Assembly: GCA_963377175.1 (NCBI GenBank) | Contig: CAUJNA010003046.1 | Location: forward strand, 1-64,000 | DNA from: Effrenium voratum | Taxonomy: Eukaryota; Sar; Dinophyceae; Suessiales; Symbiodiniaceae | DNA: 64,000 nucleotides | Direction of reading: 5' to 3' | Shown: in pieces, positions 52,504-64,000 of the stretch | Numbering within the stretch: the first letter of the stretch is position 1 | Layout of the letters: each line of letters opens with the position of its first letter | Made by a program: the position numbers and the translations under genes | Notes under the pieces: model-generated | What the model was told of the DNA's origin: nothing | What the model saw: the letters and a program-made list of their open reading frames with translations, nothing else | Databases searched by the model: none

Positions 52504-53984
52504 ATTGGACAGTTTCTTCCCTGTTTTGCATTCCCCTTTCGTGAAACAGAAATAGAATGACTGGATGAAATGGGAAGGAACTTTAGCATTCGCCCCCTTG
52601 GATTGAAGGAGAAGCTTTCTGCTCCCGGTAGAGAGACAGCCTTACCGGAATACGGGGAGGGCCAAAGAAAAGGGTCGTAAGTCGGGTGGCATATCTGCGT
52701 TCCGAGAGAAGTCCTTAGTTTTATGTTTGCAGGAAGCCCATGCATGATTGTTTGTTTGCAGTCATTATTTTGTTTTCTTGCTCGCCTGTTGTTGTTCCCT
52801 TTCTGGTCTGTTTCCCTTGCGCTGTCTTGCTGTGTTTGTTTAAATATGTGTGCGAGGTTGTTTGTTTGGCTAGGTTTGTTTTCTTTGGTTGATGCTGTTT
52901 GGCTCGGCTTCCGTTTGGCTCGGTTGGCTGGGTCCCGCGGAAGCCTCCTCCGTCGGAGGCCTGGCTCCTGCCGTGCGCCGCAGAGACCTGCCAGACAGGC
53001 GAGGAAATGGGCGCTCGTCAAAAAGATGGCGCTCAATCAGCCACTAAGAAAAAGAATCAACAACAGAACTAAGCAAAATAATCAACTACTCAACTTGGGA
53101 TCACTTGCAGTTTTTTTTTCCCACTGTGATACAAGGGAATCTCTCCCCCCTTATGAAAAAAGGTGAGTCTTTGGGAAGCCCTTTTTGTTGCATCGTTGGT
53201 CCCCACACCCCTGGTAACCCCTCACCAAAAGAACACAAGATTTGGTCGGCTTGGTTTCAGTTCAAACACTCCCAAAGGGTGGTCCACCTCCAAAAAGACA
53301 GGATCGTGAAAAGATATCCGGTTCATGGTCCGTGAACTCCATGTTGGATGTCCATACAATGCCTTTCTTTTTCCATGATTGACCAGAGGGTGGTCTATGG
53401 TTCAGGTGGGGCTTCGGGACATAGGGGGCTTGGTGGATCTCAATGTTTAAGCTTCCAAGCGATCGACCTGCCAAGGGACTTTGGTGTGTGACAGATTTCG
53501 CCCACGGTCAATTATTGAAGTTTGGTAACCCTTCTGACCAAGTCTCACACGCTCCCACAAGTGATTCGGATCCCGAATGAAATTGGAAGCACCCATCAAA
53601 TCGATCGGGGGTTGATTCAGATGTTGTTTACTCGTTACCGTGACAATTGTCCTTAACGACCAAGATGAGACAGTGTTTGCCTTCCTAAATTTCTAGGTGG
53701 TGGCGCACATAGCCTTGCAAGACAAAAAGGGGTGCCCGCTAACAAAAGGTATTATGGAACCCCCGCAGATTTCTGCTTTATGCAAACCTGTCAATCAAAA
53801 ATGGGCTTCTTTTGTACTTTTCAGGCTTATTTGCAGTAGGGCCCCAAAATGCCGACACATACTAAAGAATCTCAACAAATGCTCACTCCCAACAACCAAG
53901 AACTGGCAAATACCGAGATACCAAGAAAGACATCAAAGATACAACGCACACAACTGGAAAGCCTTCATTCTGTTCATTTGACAA
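52504..53984. other. gene-free stretch
   Basis: Nothing supported; a GTTTG-rich stretch around 52720-52890 produces spurious hydrophobic frames. Confidence 0.45.
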
Positions 53985-54085
53985 ATATGGCCGTGGGTCA
54001 AAACCAATGGTACCATTTTGGGGTAGGTGCACCACCCATTTTAGTCTATCTTAGTGGGGATTGGGATGTTGACCCATGGCCATAT
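53985..54085. mobile_element. family A element, copy 7 (best-preserved ends)
   Basis: ATATGGCCGTGGGTCAAAAC at the left and TTGACCCATGGCCATAT at the right, with GGTGCACCACCCATTTTAGT inside. Shorter than the other copies because the GTTCACTGGGGGTACGG segment is missing. Confidence 0.8.
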
Positions 54086-54174
54086 ATCTCAGGACCCGGC
54101 ACTTGGAGCTGGTGAAAAAATGGACGATTCGAACCGGGAGATGCATGAGAAGCTCGACATGCAAAAAGAAAAAC

Positions 54175-54283
54175 CATGCCGGGTGTGGGCACCCAAATTT
54201 GGGTTGCCCTGCTTAAATGGAAACAATAACTAAAACCTGCGGTCCATATTCTAGCGGTTTAATTTTTACCCAGACCCACATAC
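54175..54283. mobile_element. family B element, copy 5
   Basis: CATGCCGGGTGTGGGCACCC, GGTTGCCCTGCTTAAATGGA, CCTGCGGTCCATATTCTAGC and TTTTTACCCAGACCCACATA. Confidence 0.6.
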
Positions 54284-54619
54284 TGAGATTGGAAGAGCCT
54301 TAGGCAAGGCGGACCTTCGTAGATGGCAATTTCTCGTCTCAGTTTCTGAAAGCCTTGCTCAGTGGAGCCGAGTGCGTTGCTTCATGGAGAGAGATGTGTT
54401 TTGGTTTGCACAGCGATGCTCTTTACACTTCTTGCCCACCTTGCTCGAACCTCTTCAGAACCTCTCAAGAGGATGATCGTTCTGCGAGAGCAGCTTCAAA
54501 CATGTGTCAGAGGTCTGCATGTGTGTCCAAAAGCAAACATGGGGGTACCATCAATATGCGTCAACAATGCATCTATAGTTTCTTAGTACCCATACTATGT
54601 ATTGTTCCATCAATCTATC

Positions 54620-55996
54620 TACTTCTATTATCACAATGTCATCGTATGTTGCCTTGTCTTATCGTGTCTTATCTTCTCTTATCTTATCGTATCTGATAAT
54701 ATGTTACGTGTTCTGTGTTGTCCCAGCTCATCGTGCCTGTCATAGCCAACAAGAATAGCATATAGTTGTTATCTTATGATATTATCTTACCTCAGCAACT
54801 ATCTATCCGATCTATATGTGTTATCTTTATATGTGTATATTTGTTTGTCTGTCTGTCGTCTGTCTGTCAATCTGATACAATCCATCATAATCTAGACTGT
54901 CTTACCTTATGGTATCTGGTCTTGTCTTGTCTTGTCTTATCCTAGCTTGTCTTATCTTATCTATAGGTCTATCTATATGTGCATCTATCTATACATGTAT
55001 CCTTCTATTAATCTATTCATCTTCCATCTATCCAGCTATCTAATATATCTATTCTGTCTGTTTGTCTGTCTGCCTGCTTTTCTGCCTATGTGTCTATCTG
55101 TTCCTTGTCTATCTGTCGATCCATCGACCCATCTACCCACCATTTGTCGATCTGATCGTATCTAATATATGTGTCTTATCTTATCAAATCTTATCATTCC
55201 CTGACATAGCGTATCTATCTCTCTTCTCTTGTCTTGTCTTCTCATGTCTTATGATAATTTTATCCACTAGTCTATTCTAATCCAATCTAACCCATCTACC
55301 TTTCTAGCTATCCCAACTCAAACTATCTAATCTATCTAATCAATCTATCCAGTCTATCTAATCTATCTCGTCGATCTAGTATGTCGAATCTACCTAATCC
55401 ATTATTTTTCATCTAGTATGTCGAATCTATCTAGTCTATTATTTTTCATCTAGTATGTCGAATCTATCTAATCTATGTAATTTATTTGATCTGCCTATCC
55501 TATCTAATGGATCTAATCTAGCTAATCTATCTAGTCTATTTAGTCTGACTAGTCGATCTCATCGATGCAATCTGTCTAATCTATCTAAGGGGTATTATCT
55601 AGTCTATCTATTCTAGCGAATCGACATCATCAATCTAACCTGCTTAATCTATCTAGTCGGTTTTATCTATCTAATCGATCTACTCCTAGTCTATCTAATC
55701 CAGCTAATCGATCCAATCTATCTAATTCGTCTCACCTATCTAAACTATCTTATCGATCGACGTGATATGTCTAATCTATCTGATATCTGATATGCCTAAT
55801 CTGTCTTTCTGTCCCTCTATCTATCTATCTATCTATCTATCTATCCATCTGCCTGTCTGTCTACTTGTCAATCTGTCTATCTGTCTATGTATCTATCTAT
55901 CTATCTTTCTGTCTCTCTGTCAGTCTAGCTATCTATCTATCTGTCTCTCTGTCAGTCTAGCTATCTATCTAATCTAATCTAATTTAATCTATTCTA

Positions 55997-56031
<35 letters not shown>

Positions 56032-56161
56032 AATCTAATCTAATCTAATTTAATCTATTCTAATCTATCTATCTATCTATCTATCTATCAATCTAATCTA
56101 ATCTATTCTAATCCAATCTATCTAATCTATCTATCTATTCTATCTATCTATCTATCTATCC

Positions 56162-56222
<61 letters not shown>

Positions 56223-56321
56223 ATCTATCTTTCTATCTCATCTAATCTACTCTAATCTAATCTAATCTAATCTAATCTAATCTAATCTATCTATCTATCT
56301 ATCTATCCATCTATCTCTCTC

Positions 56322-56417
<96 letters not shown>

Positions 56418-56501
56418 CTCTATCTCCCTATCCTATCTGTCTGCCTGGCTGTCTGCCTGCCTGCCTGTCTGTCTGCCTGCCTATCTGCCTGCCTGCCTGC
56501 C

Positions 56502-56553
<52 letters not shown>

Positions 56554-56560
56554 AGTTTTT
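54620..56560 (+). repeat. long degenerate tetranucleotide (ATCT/GTCT) satellite tract
   Basis: Begins with diffuse TATCTTATCTT-like sequence, passes through TCTAATCTATC variants, and becomes a pure TATC array at about 56160-56220 and 56330-56420, then GTCT/GCCT units at 56440-56550. No complex sequence longer than a few tens of bases interrupts it. Frames rich in Tyr, Leu, Ser and Ile across it are artefacts. Confidence 0.95.
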
Positions 56561-57017
56561 CGTTCTATCGGTATTCCTATCGTATCCTGTACACCTATCT
56601 TTCTAAACTGTGTGTGTGCCTACGTCTTACCATCCATTCACTTTTGACTTTGCAGACATACCCTCACACTTTTCCATGTTTATATAAGTCATGTTCACAA
56701 GATAACCATCCATGTGTAATATACGCTCGTGAATAATAAGGGCATGAACTTATTTATAACACACATATATATATATATACATGGGCCCTTGTCAAAATGT
56801 ATAATATAAGGGTTTATTATATTTTGTGTTGGGCCCTTGTTATACTACCAGACCACGCATTTTTTTCTGTGAACAGATTCGACTGGCTCCCTGCGGCAGG
56901 CTCCCGGCCTTCGCCTGCCAGCTTGGTGCCGCATGCCGCCGGGCTCCCGGTACCCGGCCCCATGTTGGTGGCGTGTTGGGCATCTTGTTATGGTTTTGTG
57001 TGTTTTTTGTTGGCTTT

Positions 57018-57070
57018 GTTATGGTTTTGTTATGGTTTTGTTATGGTTTTGTTATGGTTTTGTGCAACAG
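57018..57070 (+). repeat. 11-bp tandem repeat (GTTATGGTTTT)
   Basis: Four adjacent copies from 57018 and further solitary copies nearby (56987, 57080). Source of a spurious VMVLLWFCYGF peptide. Confidence 0.85.
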
Positions 57071-57335
57071 TTTTGGTTTTGTTATGGTTTTGTGATGGGT
57101 TTGTGCGAAAGTTTTGGCGGTTTGTCTTGTTTTGTGTGGGTTTTGTATGCGTGTCTTGTTTTCCGGTGGTTTTCTTCGCCGAGCTTGGAATGTGTGGACT
57201 GGTCAGGTTTTGCGGCACTTGGCGGCGGCGGCATTGAAGTCCGCTTTGGGGATGTTTCAAAGGCGTCCTTGTCGCTTCTGCTTCACGCAACCATGAGGAT
57301 GTTTCTGAGACTTGAGCTTGAGGCGGTGCATTAAA

Positions 57336-58657
57336 ACTGGGCGGGCCTGTCAAGTGAATCAGAGGCTCTCAGAACTGAGAACTCTTCAAAAGGGGGGCCC
57401 CGTGAACGCCTTTGCTTTTGGCCCACTGGGTCCATCAAGAGCTTCAGGGTGATTTGATCGTCTGCATTTGCGGGTCAATGAATCCAGGCAAGACACCCGG
57501 TCTTCGGTGCATCAGAAATTTTGCCCAGAACCCAAAGGGATTGGAGCCCTGGACTGGGTCAAACCCCGTCTGTTGCTACCAGGTTACCTCAGGGTCACAC
57601 CGTTGTTTTTTTTCTCTTCGAGGCTCCGAACGAGGGCGGCTCCGTGTTGCTGCACTACGAGGCCAATTGGGGTTTGGAGGAGGTTGGGCGTTTTCCCATT
57701 TGCCCTCTACAACGCGCAGTTCAAATACCCAAGCCGCCAATCCAAACCACCAATTGAGGTGATTCAAGCCCAGGAGAGTGAGGCTGAGTGCCAAGTCTCA
57801 TGGAGAACGACCTTAAATGCCTCTTTTCGCAGTGGCTTCCCTGTACAAAGGGGATTTCCACAAAAAAGACACCCCCCAGTTTTGCATTGCTTCTACAAGA
57901 GGATCCAGGACGATCCCTAATTTCCTTTAATCCGCAGTCGGTTTTTTGACCACCCTTAGGGGTACTGTCCTCGATTGTCAACAAGGATTGAGTTTTGCAG
58001 CCATCGTCGCAGATTTGGTTGTTTTTCAAACGCAGTTGGACTGCTCCAGTCTGCAACATGTGGCAACGGCTTCCTTTCTGTTTCATTTTGTTTCCTTCAG
58101 GATTCTTTCTCTTGGGTTTTCTTGGGTATCTATTGGGTTCTCTTCGGATTTCCAGCGCTCAGAGACCCTCCGGGACCCAGCTCCGGTGCAAGCGGTAGGT
58201 GTGGAACGCCAGCAGCGTGTCCGTGGAGAAGGAGGAGCGAATAGTGAGGTTTGGATCTGCATCAAGATCTCTCTTGAAATGGGTTTTGGGCGCGTCATGT
58301 TTGTTTTTTGTGGCACCCGGAAAAAAAAGCGCGACGGTTTTGGCTGTTCGTGTCCTTTAAAACCAGGAACAAGGGAATTGCCCTCAAGCAAGCACACGCC
58401 TTATGCATTTTTTAGGTTTGCTGAATATGGAACTGAGGCAAACAGCCGTTTTTTTGGTCGGTTCCAAACTTTGTGGCCGATGGTTGTATGATACAGTTGT
58501 ATGACATCGTCACCATTTTAAGGGACCATATTGAGCTTTGCAATAGCACCTCATTGGAGGCCGGCACCTCATTCCCATCGTCTCTTGACGAACGAATCTG
58601 CAGAGGCCTCCCCCTTGGGGTGCCTGAGGTGTACCCGGGTGTCGACCTTGAATAATC
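57336..58657. other. gene-free stretch upstream of the transposase
   Basis: No gene supported on either strand. I looked for an inverted copy of the sequence downstream of the transposase and saw none. Confidence 0.4.
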
Positions 58658-59779
58658 ATGATCATGGTTACTAACGCGAAGGACAAAAAGCCCAGCTACA
58701 AGAAGGTGCCGTATGTGTGGCATGGCCAGCCGACCATCAAGTCCCGACCTCACAGGGCGAGATGGGGCAGATTCATTCTTGATTTTCTCTCTGTCCGAGG
58801 GCTTCAGTTGATCAAGCTGCTCCGGAAGGATGGCATCTTGCAAGAATGGAAGGGCAAGACATGCCCCAGGTGTGGCCGTGGCACGCTGGGGAAGCTGGAG
58901 TACCGGAAGGATCGATCTCAGTGGATCCATCGTTGCTCTGCCAAGAAATGCCAAGCCCGAATTCGCGCGGAGGACTTCCACCCCATCTTCTGCGAAGGGT
59001 CCGGCTCATCCACTACTCCACTCGGCACTCAGGCTGCGACCCTCTTCTGCGCGACTACGGGTGTGCAAAGAGATGCCGCACACCTTCTCCTGGATGTCGA
59101 CCACAAGATCGTAGAGAGGATCTACGCCAACTTGGATGTGGCGAGGTCGCGCCACGTCGTGAAGAAGAGCATTGCCTACAGAGGAACCACGCGATGGATG
59201 GACGTGGAGGCGGACGAGGTGGACCTGGGCAAGGGTGAGATGAAGACTCCCAAGAACCGGACCTATGTGTTGAAGTGGGAGCAGTGGGCGGGCATTGTCG
59301 AGCGTGGTCGGCGACAGTCCTTGCGCCTCTTCAGACTCAACCCAGCTATCACGCGCAGGCGTGCCCCTGGACCCGGGCCAATCCGCAAGCGAGACTGGAT
59401 GCCCATTGGGAAGAAGATCCTCGCCAACAGGAAGGTGGTGCTGCACACCGACGGGGCCCGTGCCTACAAATTGAAGCTGCCTGAGGTGATGCGCTGCAAT
59501 GTAGTGCACAAGAAGAAGAAGATCTACGTGAACAACAAGGCAACCTGGGTCAAGCCGCGCTACACGAAGATCTACAAGTTGAAAATGTGTCACGGGAAGC
59601 AGCTCACCGTGAAGTCGGGTACCCAGATCATTGACCGGTTCTGGGGGTTTCTCAGGCAACGCATCAAGCATGTGAATCGGACTCCTGGCTCTCCGGCGCT
59701 GACACGCCACATCCGGTCAGCCCAGTGGTGCTATTGGCACAAAGGCGAAAACCAGGATGCTCCAGGACCTGAACAATGA
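58658..59779 (+). CDS. ISXO2/IS1595-type DDE transposase, intact (373 aa)
   Basis: Predicted cut-and-paste transposase. N-terminal basic region, then a zinc ribbon with CPRCG (C69, C72) and HRCSAKKC (C93, C98) that is usual in the ISXO2 family. The catalytic core follows: MDVEADEVDLGKG supplies the first Asp (D186), VVLHTDGARAY the second (D265), and QIIDRFWGFLRQR (324-336) stands where the family has Asn/Glu followed by an aromatic W; here the residue is D326. A lysine-rich insertion (HKKKKIYVNNK) lies between the second and third motifs. It is a single uninterrupted frame from an ATG at 58658 (a second ATG is two codons on) to the stop at 59777-59779. No terminal inverted repeats could be identified by eye. 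Bacterial-type transposases of this sort are, as I recall, widespread in dinoflagellate genomes. Confidence 0.85.
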   Translation: MIMVTNAKDKKPSYKKVPYVWHGQPTIKSRPHRARWGRFILDFLSVRGLQLIKLLRKDGILQEWKGKTCPRCGRGTLGKLEYRKDRSQWIHRCSAKKCQARIRAEDFHPIFCEGSGSSTTPLGTQAATLFCATTGVQRDAAHLLLDVDHKIVERIYANLDVARSRHVVKKSIAYRGTTRWMDVEADEVDLGKGEMKTPKNRTYVLKWEQWAGIVERGRRQSLRLFRLNPAITRRRAPGPGPIRKRDWMPIGKKILANRKVVLHTDGARAYKLKLPEVMRCNVVHKKKKIYVNNKATWVKPRYTKIYKLKMCHGKQLTVKSGTQIIDRFWGFLRQRIKHVNRTPGSPALTRHIRSAQWCYWHKGENQDAPGPEQ

Positions 59780-61268
59780 TGCCTGAGACGCTTGGACATA
59801 GCGTAGATGTGTCTGTCCAGTTTTGATCACAATCCATGGCCATCCTGGCACCAAAAAGAACTGCAATCTGGCTGCTTATCTTCTGACTGCCACAAATCCC
59901 TCAACAAAAGGAAGAACAATAGAAACTCTATACCAAATCCTAGGAGTCTGATCCAAACATGAAAAACGTCATTGTTTCAATGTTTTTCCCTAGTGTGCTC
60001 AAAACCACTGACCAGACTTGAATCCGAAAACGGAATCCGTTTTCGCTTTACTGCCTTTCAAGCCTCAAAGAATCAGACATCTACTGTCATATAGAAGGTA
60101 AAAAAGCAACGAAACACTGTATTTTACGGTGTTTTCAGGCATCTGCAAGAAAGAGGCACACAGAAACAAGTTGACACCTTCAACTAGAAGAGGGCAAAGG
60201 TAGGCCCTGGGGGGGGGGTATATATATGCAGAAATATATACATATCATGTCCTTTTACTCAAAGAAGGTTTACAAGGAACTTCCGTGGTACTGGCGGTTT
60301 TTCCCCTGGGCCCATGGTTTTGGCACCGGCTGGGCGGTAGGTAGAGCGGGTGGTCAGATTTGGATGCCGGCCACAGGAGGGCGCGGTATCTCTGCGCTTC
60401 CCCGGGGATGGCGCGGGCTTGCTGCAGGCCGAATCGAGGTCTCCAAAGCCATCGGAGAGTTTGTTTGGAGCTTACGAAGCGGGAGTGCAAAACACAGATG
60501 CGGCCAAAATGCAAATGGTTGGTCTTCTCCTAGTATTGCCTCATGGCCCGTTTTGGAAGTTTACAGATGCTGGCGAAAGTCTTGATTACTTAGCATGTTG
60601 AACTTTCTATTCCTAGGGTGGTTCCAGTATACATGTTGAGGATATGTGCCAAGCGCATCCTTCGACTTGTGCCAAGCATGTTTCCAGCATGACTTCTAAC
60701 ACATTACTTGAATCTATGCATATCTGAAGTATACCTGAAGTATACGTTAAAGACTTCCGGCTATCGCCAAGATTGCAGGCCTGCTTTCGTGTGATACGTG
60801 TCCCCTGTTTTCCAACAAATCTCCAATGCTTCCTCTTGGTCTCTCCTGCTTTTTCCATAGACTCCTAGGTTGAGGGGTGAGTGACCCAGACTTAAACATC
60901 CCGTCGGAGACAAAAAACATTGGTGAAATTGTTGAGGCTCAAGCAATGTTCAAACCCCAAATACGAGGCGTTTCCTGAAATGCACCCCCCCCCTGGTGAA
61001 AGGTAAAAACAAAGGTTACTACTGCCATGGGCTCCGTTTGAACTCATTCAGGTAGAAGCTATTGGCACCCAACTCCCAAATGCCCTTGCTTTCAGGGAAT
61101 CGATTTTCAATCACCGGGGTGTTCAAGGTAAACACACAGATTCTGGGGTGGCCCATTTGGAGACAAGGCGAACTGGCAAATGCAGGGAACCCAGAAGTAC
61201 AACAACGGTTTTGGTGCGAATCTCCGGCCAAAACCATAAGTCTTGGTGGATTTGGGTGACTAGGTCCT
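59780..61268. other. gene-free stretch
   Basis: No gene. A G run followed by TATATATATGCAG at 60210-60230 is the only simple sequence. Confidence 0.5.
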
Positions 61269-61379
61269 TTAGTAGTGCCCTTCTCTCCCCTTTTTTGGGG
61301 GGAGGGTTTCACTACTAAAATCGACAAAACAGAAAAACAAAGCTCAGGTACCCTTCTTCTAAGCTCTCTAATCTGGAGG
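61269..61379 (+). repeat. family C dispersed repeat, copy 4
   Basis: TTTAGTAGTGCCCTTCTCTC, GGGGGGAGGGTTTCACTACT, ACAGAAAAACAAAGCTCAGG and CTCTCTAATCTGGAGG. Confidence 0.6.
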
Positions 61380-61704
61380 AAAATCCTACGTGAGCTTCAA
61401 GGGGCTCAAAAGTTGGTAGGTGATAGGCAAGGTCTCCCACCTGCAGGTGGGCCGCAGCTTTTCGGATATGGACGAGCCAGGAGTCCCAGCGAGCGTTTGA
61501 GGGACCAAGGGATTCAGCAAAAAATCCGATGAGCCAGGGGTTCAACCTGCTGAGCAAATGCGTTACTGAAGCATTTATGAAGCCATGGGTTAGATCCCAT
61601 GGATCTTGAGGAACTGCTTTGGCTTGTAGGTGCGACAGGTGGGGAATGAGAGAATTAATATGGGGATTCCCTGAAAGGACACCATGAGATGGATGGTTTC
61701 TCTC

Positions 61705-61750
61705 GGGGTCATTCCATTTCTCAGTCCCTGCTGAGCACCAGCCAGTTTAG
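61705..61750 (+). repeat. family F repeat, copy 3 (partial)
   Basis: GGGTCATTCCATTTCTCAGT followed by CCCTGCTGAGCACCAGCCAG. Confidence 0.5.
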
Positions 61751-61932
61751 CTTGTGGAAAAAGCATGTTGGAAAGAGGTTTTTCTCAATGACCCATGAAA
61801 TAAGGAGGTCCACATCGAGGCCACAAGCGTCAAAGCGGTTTTGGGGTTCTGAGGGAAGTCCGACACGATCTCGCGAATCCGTGTGGTGTGTTGTTGAGTC
61901 CCGGGCGTGGGTTTCCCTTCCCAGTCAACGGC

Positions 61933-62028
61933 CGCCTATTCCAAATCCAACCACTAAAATAGGTTCTAAAATGGGTGGTGAATTCACCTACCAACCAAAA
62001 TGGTACCATTGGCTTTGACCACAGCCAT
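61933..62028 (-). mobile_element. family A element, copy 8
   Basis: AATCCAACCACTAAAATAGG, AAAATGGGTGGTGAATTCACC (core) and ACCATTGGCTTTGACCACAGCCAT; left end eroded. Confidence 0.7.
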
Positions 62029-62550
62029 CTGACACCTTGCAATGCCTTGTGTTTGAACATGTGCCGTTGAGAACCAGGGTAGCTGCTTCCTTTGGTTTGA
62101 CTTTACTGGCCAAGTTTCTACCCTTCTGATCTTAAGAGCAACTCTTATCAACCAGGGGTGTATTAGAAAGCTTGGTTTCCCTTATCCCGTGGGGTAGTGG
62201 CTCAGCTTGCCCCCAATGAGCGATTTGTGTTTTGGTCGGATTTTGGTTTGGAGGTGCGGGGTACTTGGTACCTTCCCACTGGCGAAGTCTTCCTTCGGTG
62301 AGTGAAGCACGAGCTTCAAATCCCATCAATGCAAACCAAAGGCGAGGTGGTAGGTCCTGCCCCCCCAGTTTTGCGAGGTACGTGCTGCGCCGGGTGCGTG
62401 TGACTGCGCCCAGCGAGCCCGCGCCCGAGCTTGGGCGATCGGGTTAAAGAAGCTTCCTGGTTCGATAGGCGCATGGAATGACCCCAAAACTGAACCATCC
62501 AACCTGTGGTAGGGAATCCCTTCCGGGTCATACTGAGCACCAGCAAGAAA

Positions 62551-62643
62551 ATGGGGTTACCCAACATGGGATGCCCTGGGAAATGGAAACAAGGACTAAC
62601 ACCTGCGGTGCATATCCTGGTGGTGCAATTTTGACCCATACCC
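62551..62643. mobile_element. family B element, copy 6
   Basis: ATGGGGTTACCCAACATGGG, ATGCCCTGGGAAATGGAAAC, CACCTGCGGTGCATATCCTG and ATTTTGACCCATACCC. Confidence 0.6.
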
Positions 62644-64000
62644 GGTTCAAACCAGTTGGTTTCGCTGTAAGCGAATCCCGAGAAGGGTGCCCTCAAAACG
62701 TCACATTTTTGGTACCCACCAGGTCTTAGTTGGTTTATTTTTCCAACAAGGAAGCAGTAGCTGAAACCAGGGTTGCAAGTTGTTTAGCTACATAGACTTT
62801 CACCCACAAGGAAAAGTTGGACAGCTGGGTTTCAGTTTACCTTGGTAACCCCGGTGAAGACTCTATGTGGCACGTGTGGCTCCCCTTCAATCCTTCGGGT
62901 TCTGCAAATCCCCCAAGGCCGGATGATCGTCAGTGAGTCATGGCATGCCGATTGGTTGAGAGATCCTGACCGGCACCAGAATCGCGGTACGGATTTGGCC
63001 CATCGAAACCAGGGGAACTGGGCAAGAATTCCGGGACCTAAGTGCTTGGAAGCAATCAGCGGGTGAAAGCAAACCCTGCGCGGCAAACACCCCCATGGAG
63101 GCGAGAGAATCGGGGCCAGCGCGAGGCATATGCTGCTGAATCGCCGGCTGCCCCTAGAGGCGGCCGAATCAGAAGGTTTGGCATTTGGGCCGGTGGTTAA
63201 AAAACAAGTCCCGGACCCCAACTCCACATAGAAGCTCCCGTATTTGTTTGAGTATATAAAACCAGGTCTTCCAAGAAGAATGCATGTTTTTGAGTCAGGG
63301 GTTGATTTCGTGTATACAAGCACTGGATACGGGGCAGTGATTTCATCGGCGCTGGAGATAGCTCGGGGTCCATGCAGACTGGTCCTGACAAGTGAAGCTC
63401 AGTTGGGTGTTTCTGACAAATAGGGGACCTTATTTTGGATGATTTCTCGAGGGATAGTAGAAAGGAATCAAACAGTTGTGGGCGGGTAATACATTTTTTT
63501 GGACACAGCTGAGGAACCAGGGGCAACTATCATTGTCAGGCATTGGCGCAAGGCAAACAGCAAAAGGGATGACCACTCTTTTTTGAGGATTCACACTGCT
63601 CAAACTGGTCGCTCCTTTTCCTTTCTCTTCAAGCTTCGTCCGAAGGGGGTGGCGGTGGGGGCGGGGGAAAAAGAGCGTAGGTCAGACGGACAACATCTAA
63701 TTTGGCTTTGTGGCCTGAGAAGCTTCACCTATGTGAGAACAATGGACGCTCCGCGCAGGTAATACATTTTTCTGACCCACATTGAGAGGCCAGTGGCAGA
63801 ACATGCAGGATTGCTCCACAGTGGAACCACAAAAGATGCTTACCAAGCAACCTGCCCCCTTTCCAAGTCCAATGGGTCTTTCCAACAAATCGTCTCGGAG
63901 AAGCCCGGGTCGGCTGGTTTTCCTTCATTGAGCTGCACAAGTACTGGGTATTGAAGCCAAAAAACTAGAGGTTCGTACTCGTGGTTCATTTAGGTACATG
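62644..64000. other. gene-free stretch to the window end
   Basis: Only short, low-quality frames. A pair of GGTAATACATTTTT words at 63485 and 63764 is the only repeat noticed. Confidence 0.45.

Noticed and set aside
54932..55977. Plus-strand frames rich in Ser, Leu, Ile and Tyr
   Set aside because: Translation of the tetranucleotide satellite.
56797..57334. Plus-strand frames with repeated FCYGFVMVL-type peptide, resembling membrane segments
   Set aside because: Explained by the 11-bp GTTATGGTTTT repeat; no start context or conserved domain.

Overview
This looks like nuclear DNA of a dinoflagellate, most likely a Symbiodiniaceae-type alga. Nothing bacterial is visible: no operons with ribosome binding sites, and small GT-AG introns can be shown to join exons in frame (19434-19509, 21926-22003 and 25117-26061). 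The coding sequences are repeat-embedded families that I associate from memory with dinoflagellate genomes: a DUF7869-like protein, a cytosine-methyltransferase-like protein with a PVCSSW motif, an ISXO2-type transposase, and copia- and LINE-type remnants. The assignment rests on recognition of these families, not on a database search.

Layout. (1) 161-7825, plus strand: a long coding tract that changes reading frame four times. It starts as the 3' part of a retroelement-type polyprotein with a methyltransferase-like PCTGGS motif, continues through proteins I do not recognise, and ends with a 995-codon frame that contains a convincing RNA 2'-phosphotransferase (Tpt1/KptA) domain. (2) 8675-27294, almost all minus strand: a unidirectional cluster of spliced genes. 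In transcription order these are an unknown four-exon protein (27294-24025), an unknown spliced protein (23083-21679) with a downstream exon fragment, a small acidic/arginine-rich protein (19956-19194), a large unknown protein with a nuclear-localisation-like signal (17504-13682), an alanine-rich protein with a TFAGNRPP motif (13426-12500), the DUF7869-like transposase-like protein (12280-9495) and the methyltransferase-like protein (9451-8675). One intact serine recombinase (20028-20726) is on the plus strand, divergent from its neighbour by only 71 bp. (3) 27.3-58.6 kb and 59.8-64 kb: gene-poor DNA filled with short inverted-repeat elements of at least six families, microsatellites, one ~2 kb tetranucleotide tract, a copia-type protease remnant and a LINE C-terminal remnant. 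(4) 58658-59779, plus strand: an intact ISXO2-like transposase.

The window is best read as mobile-element-derived genes next to a graveyard of non-autonomous elements. The short-element families A, B, C and D are confined to the part downstream of 29.8 kb, while the gene cluster carries a different repeat set: foldbacks, GGTTTTGGATG elements and GACTC-rich words near intron 3' ends. How the genes work together cannot be shown from sequence. The pairing of a DUF7869-like protein, a TFAGNRPP protein, a methyltransferase-like protein and a serine recombinase is the best candidate for an undescribed composite element; the Tpt1-bearing polyprotein is the second.
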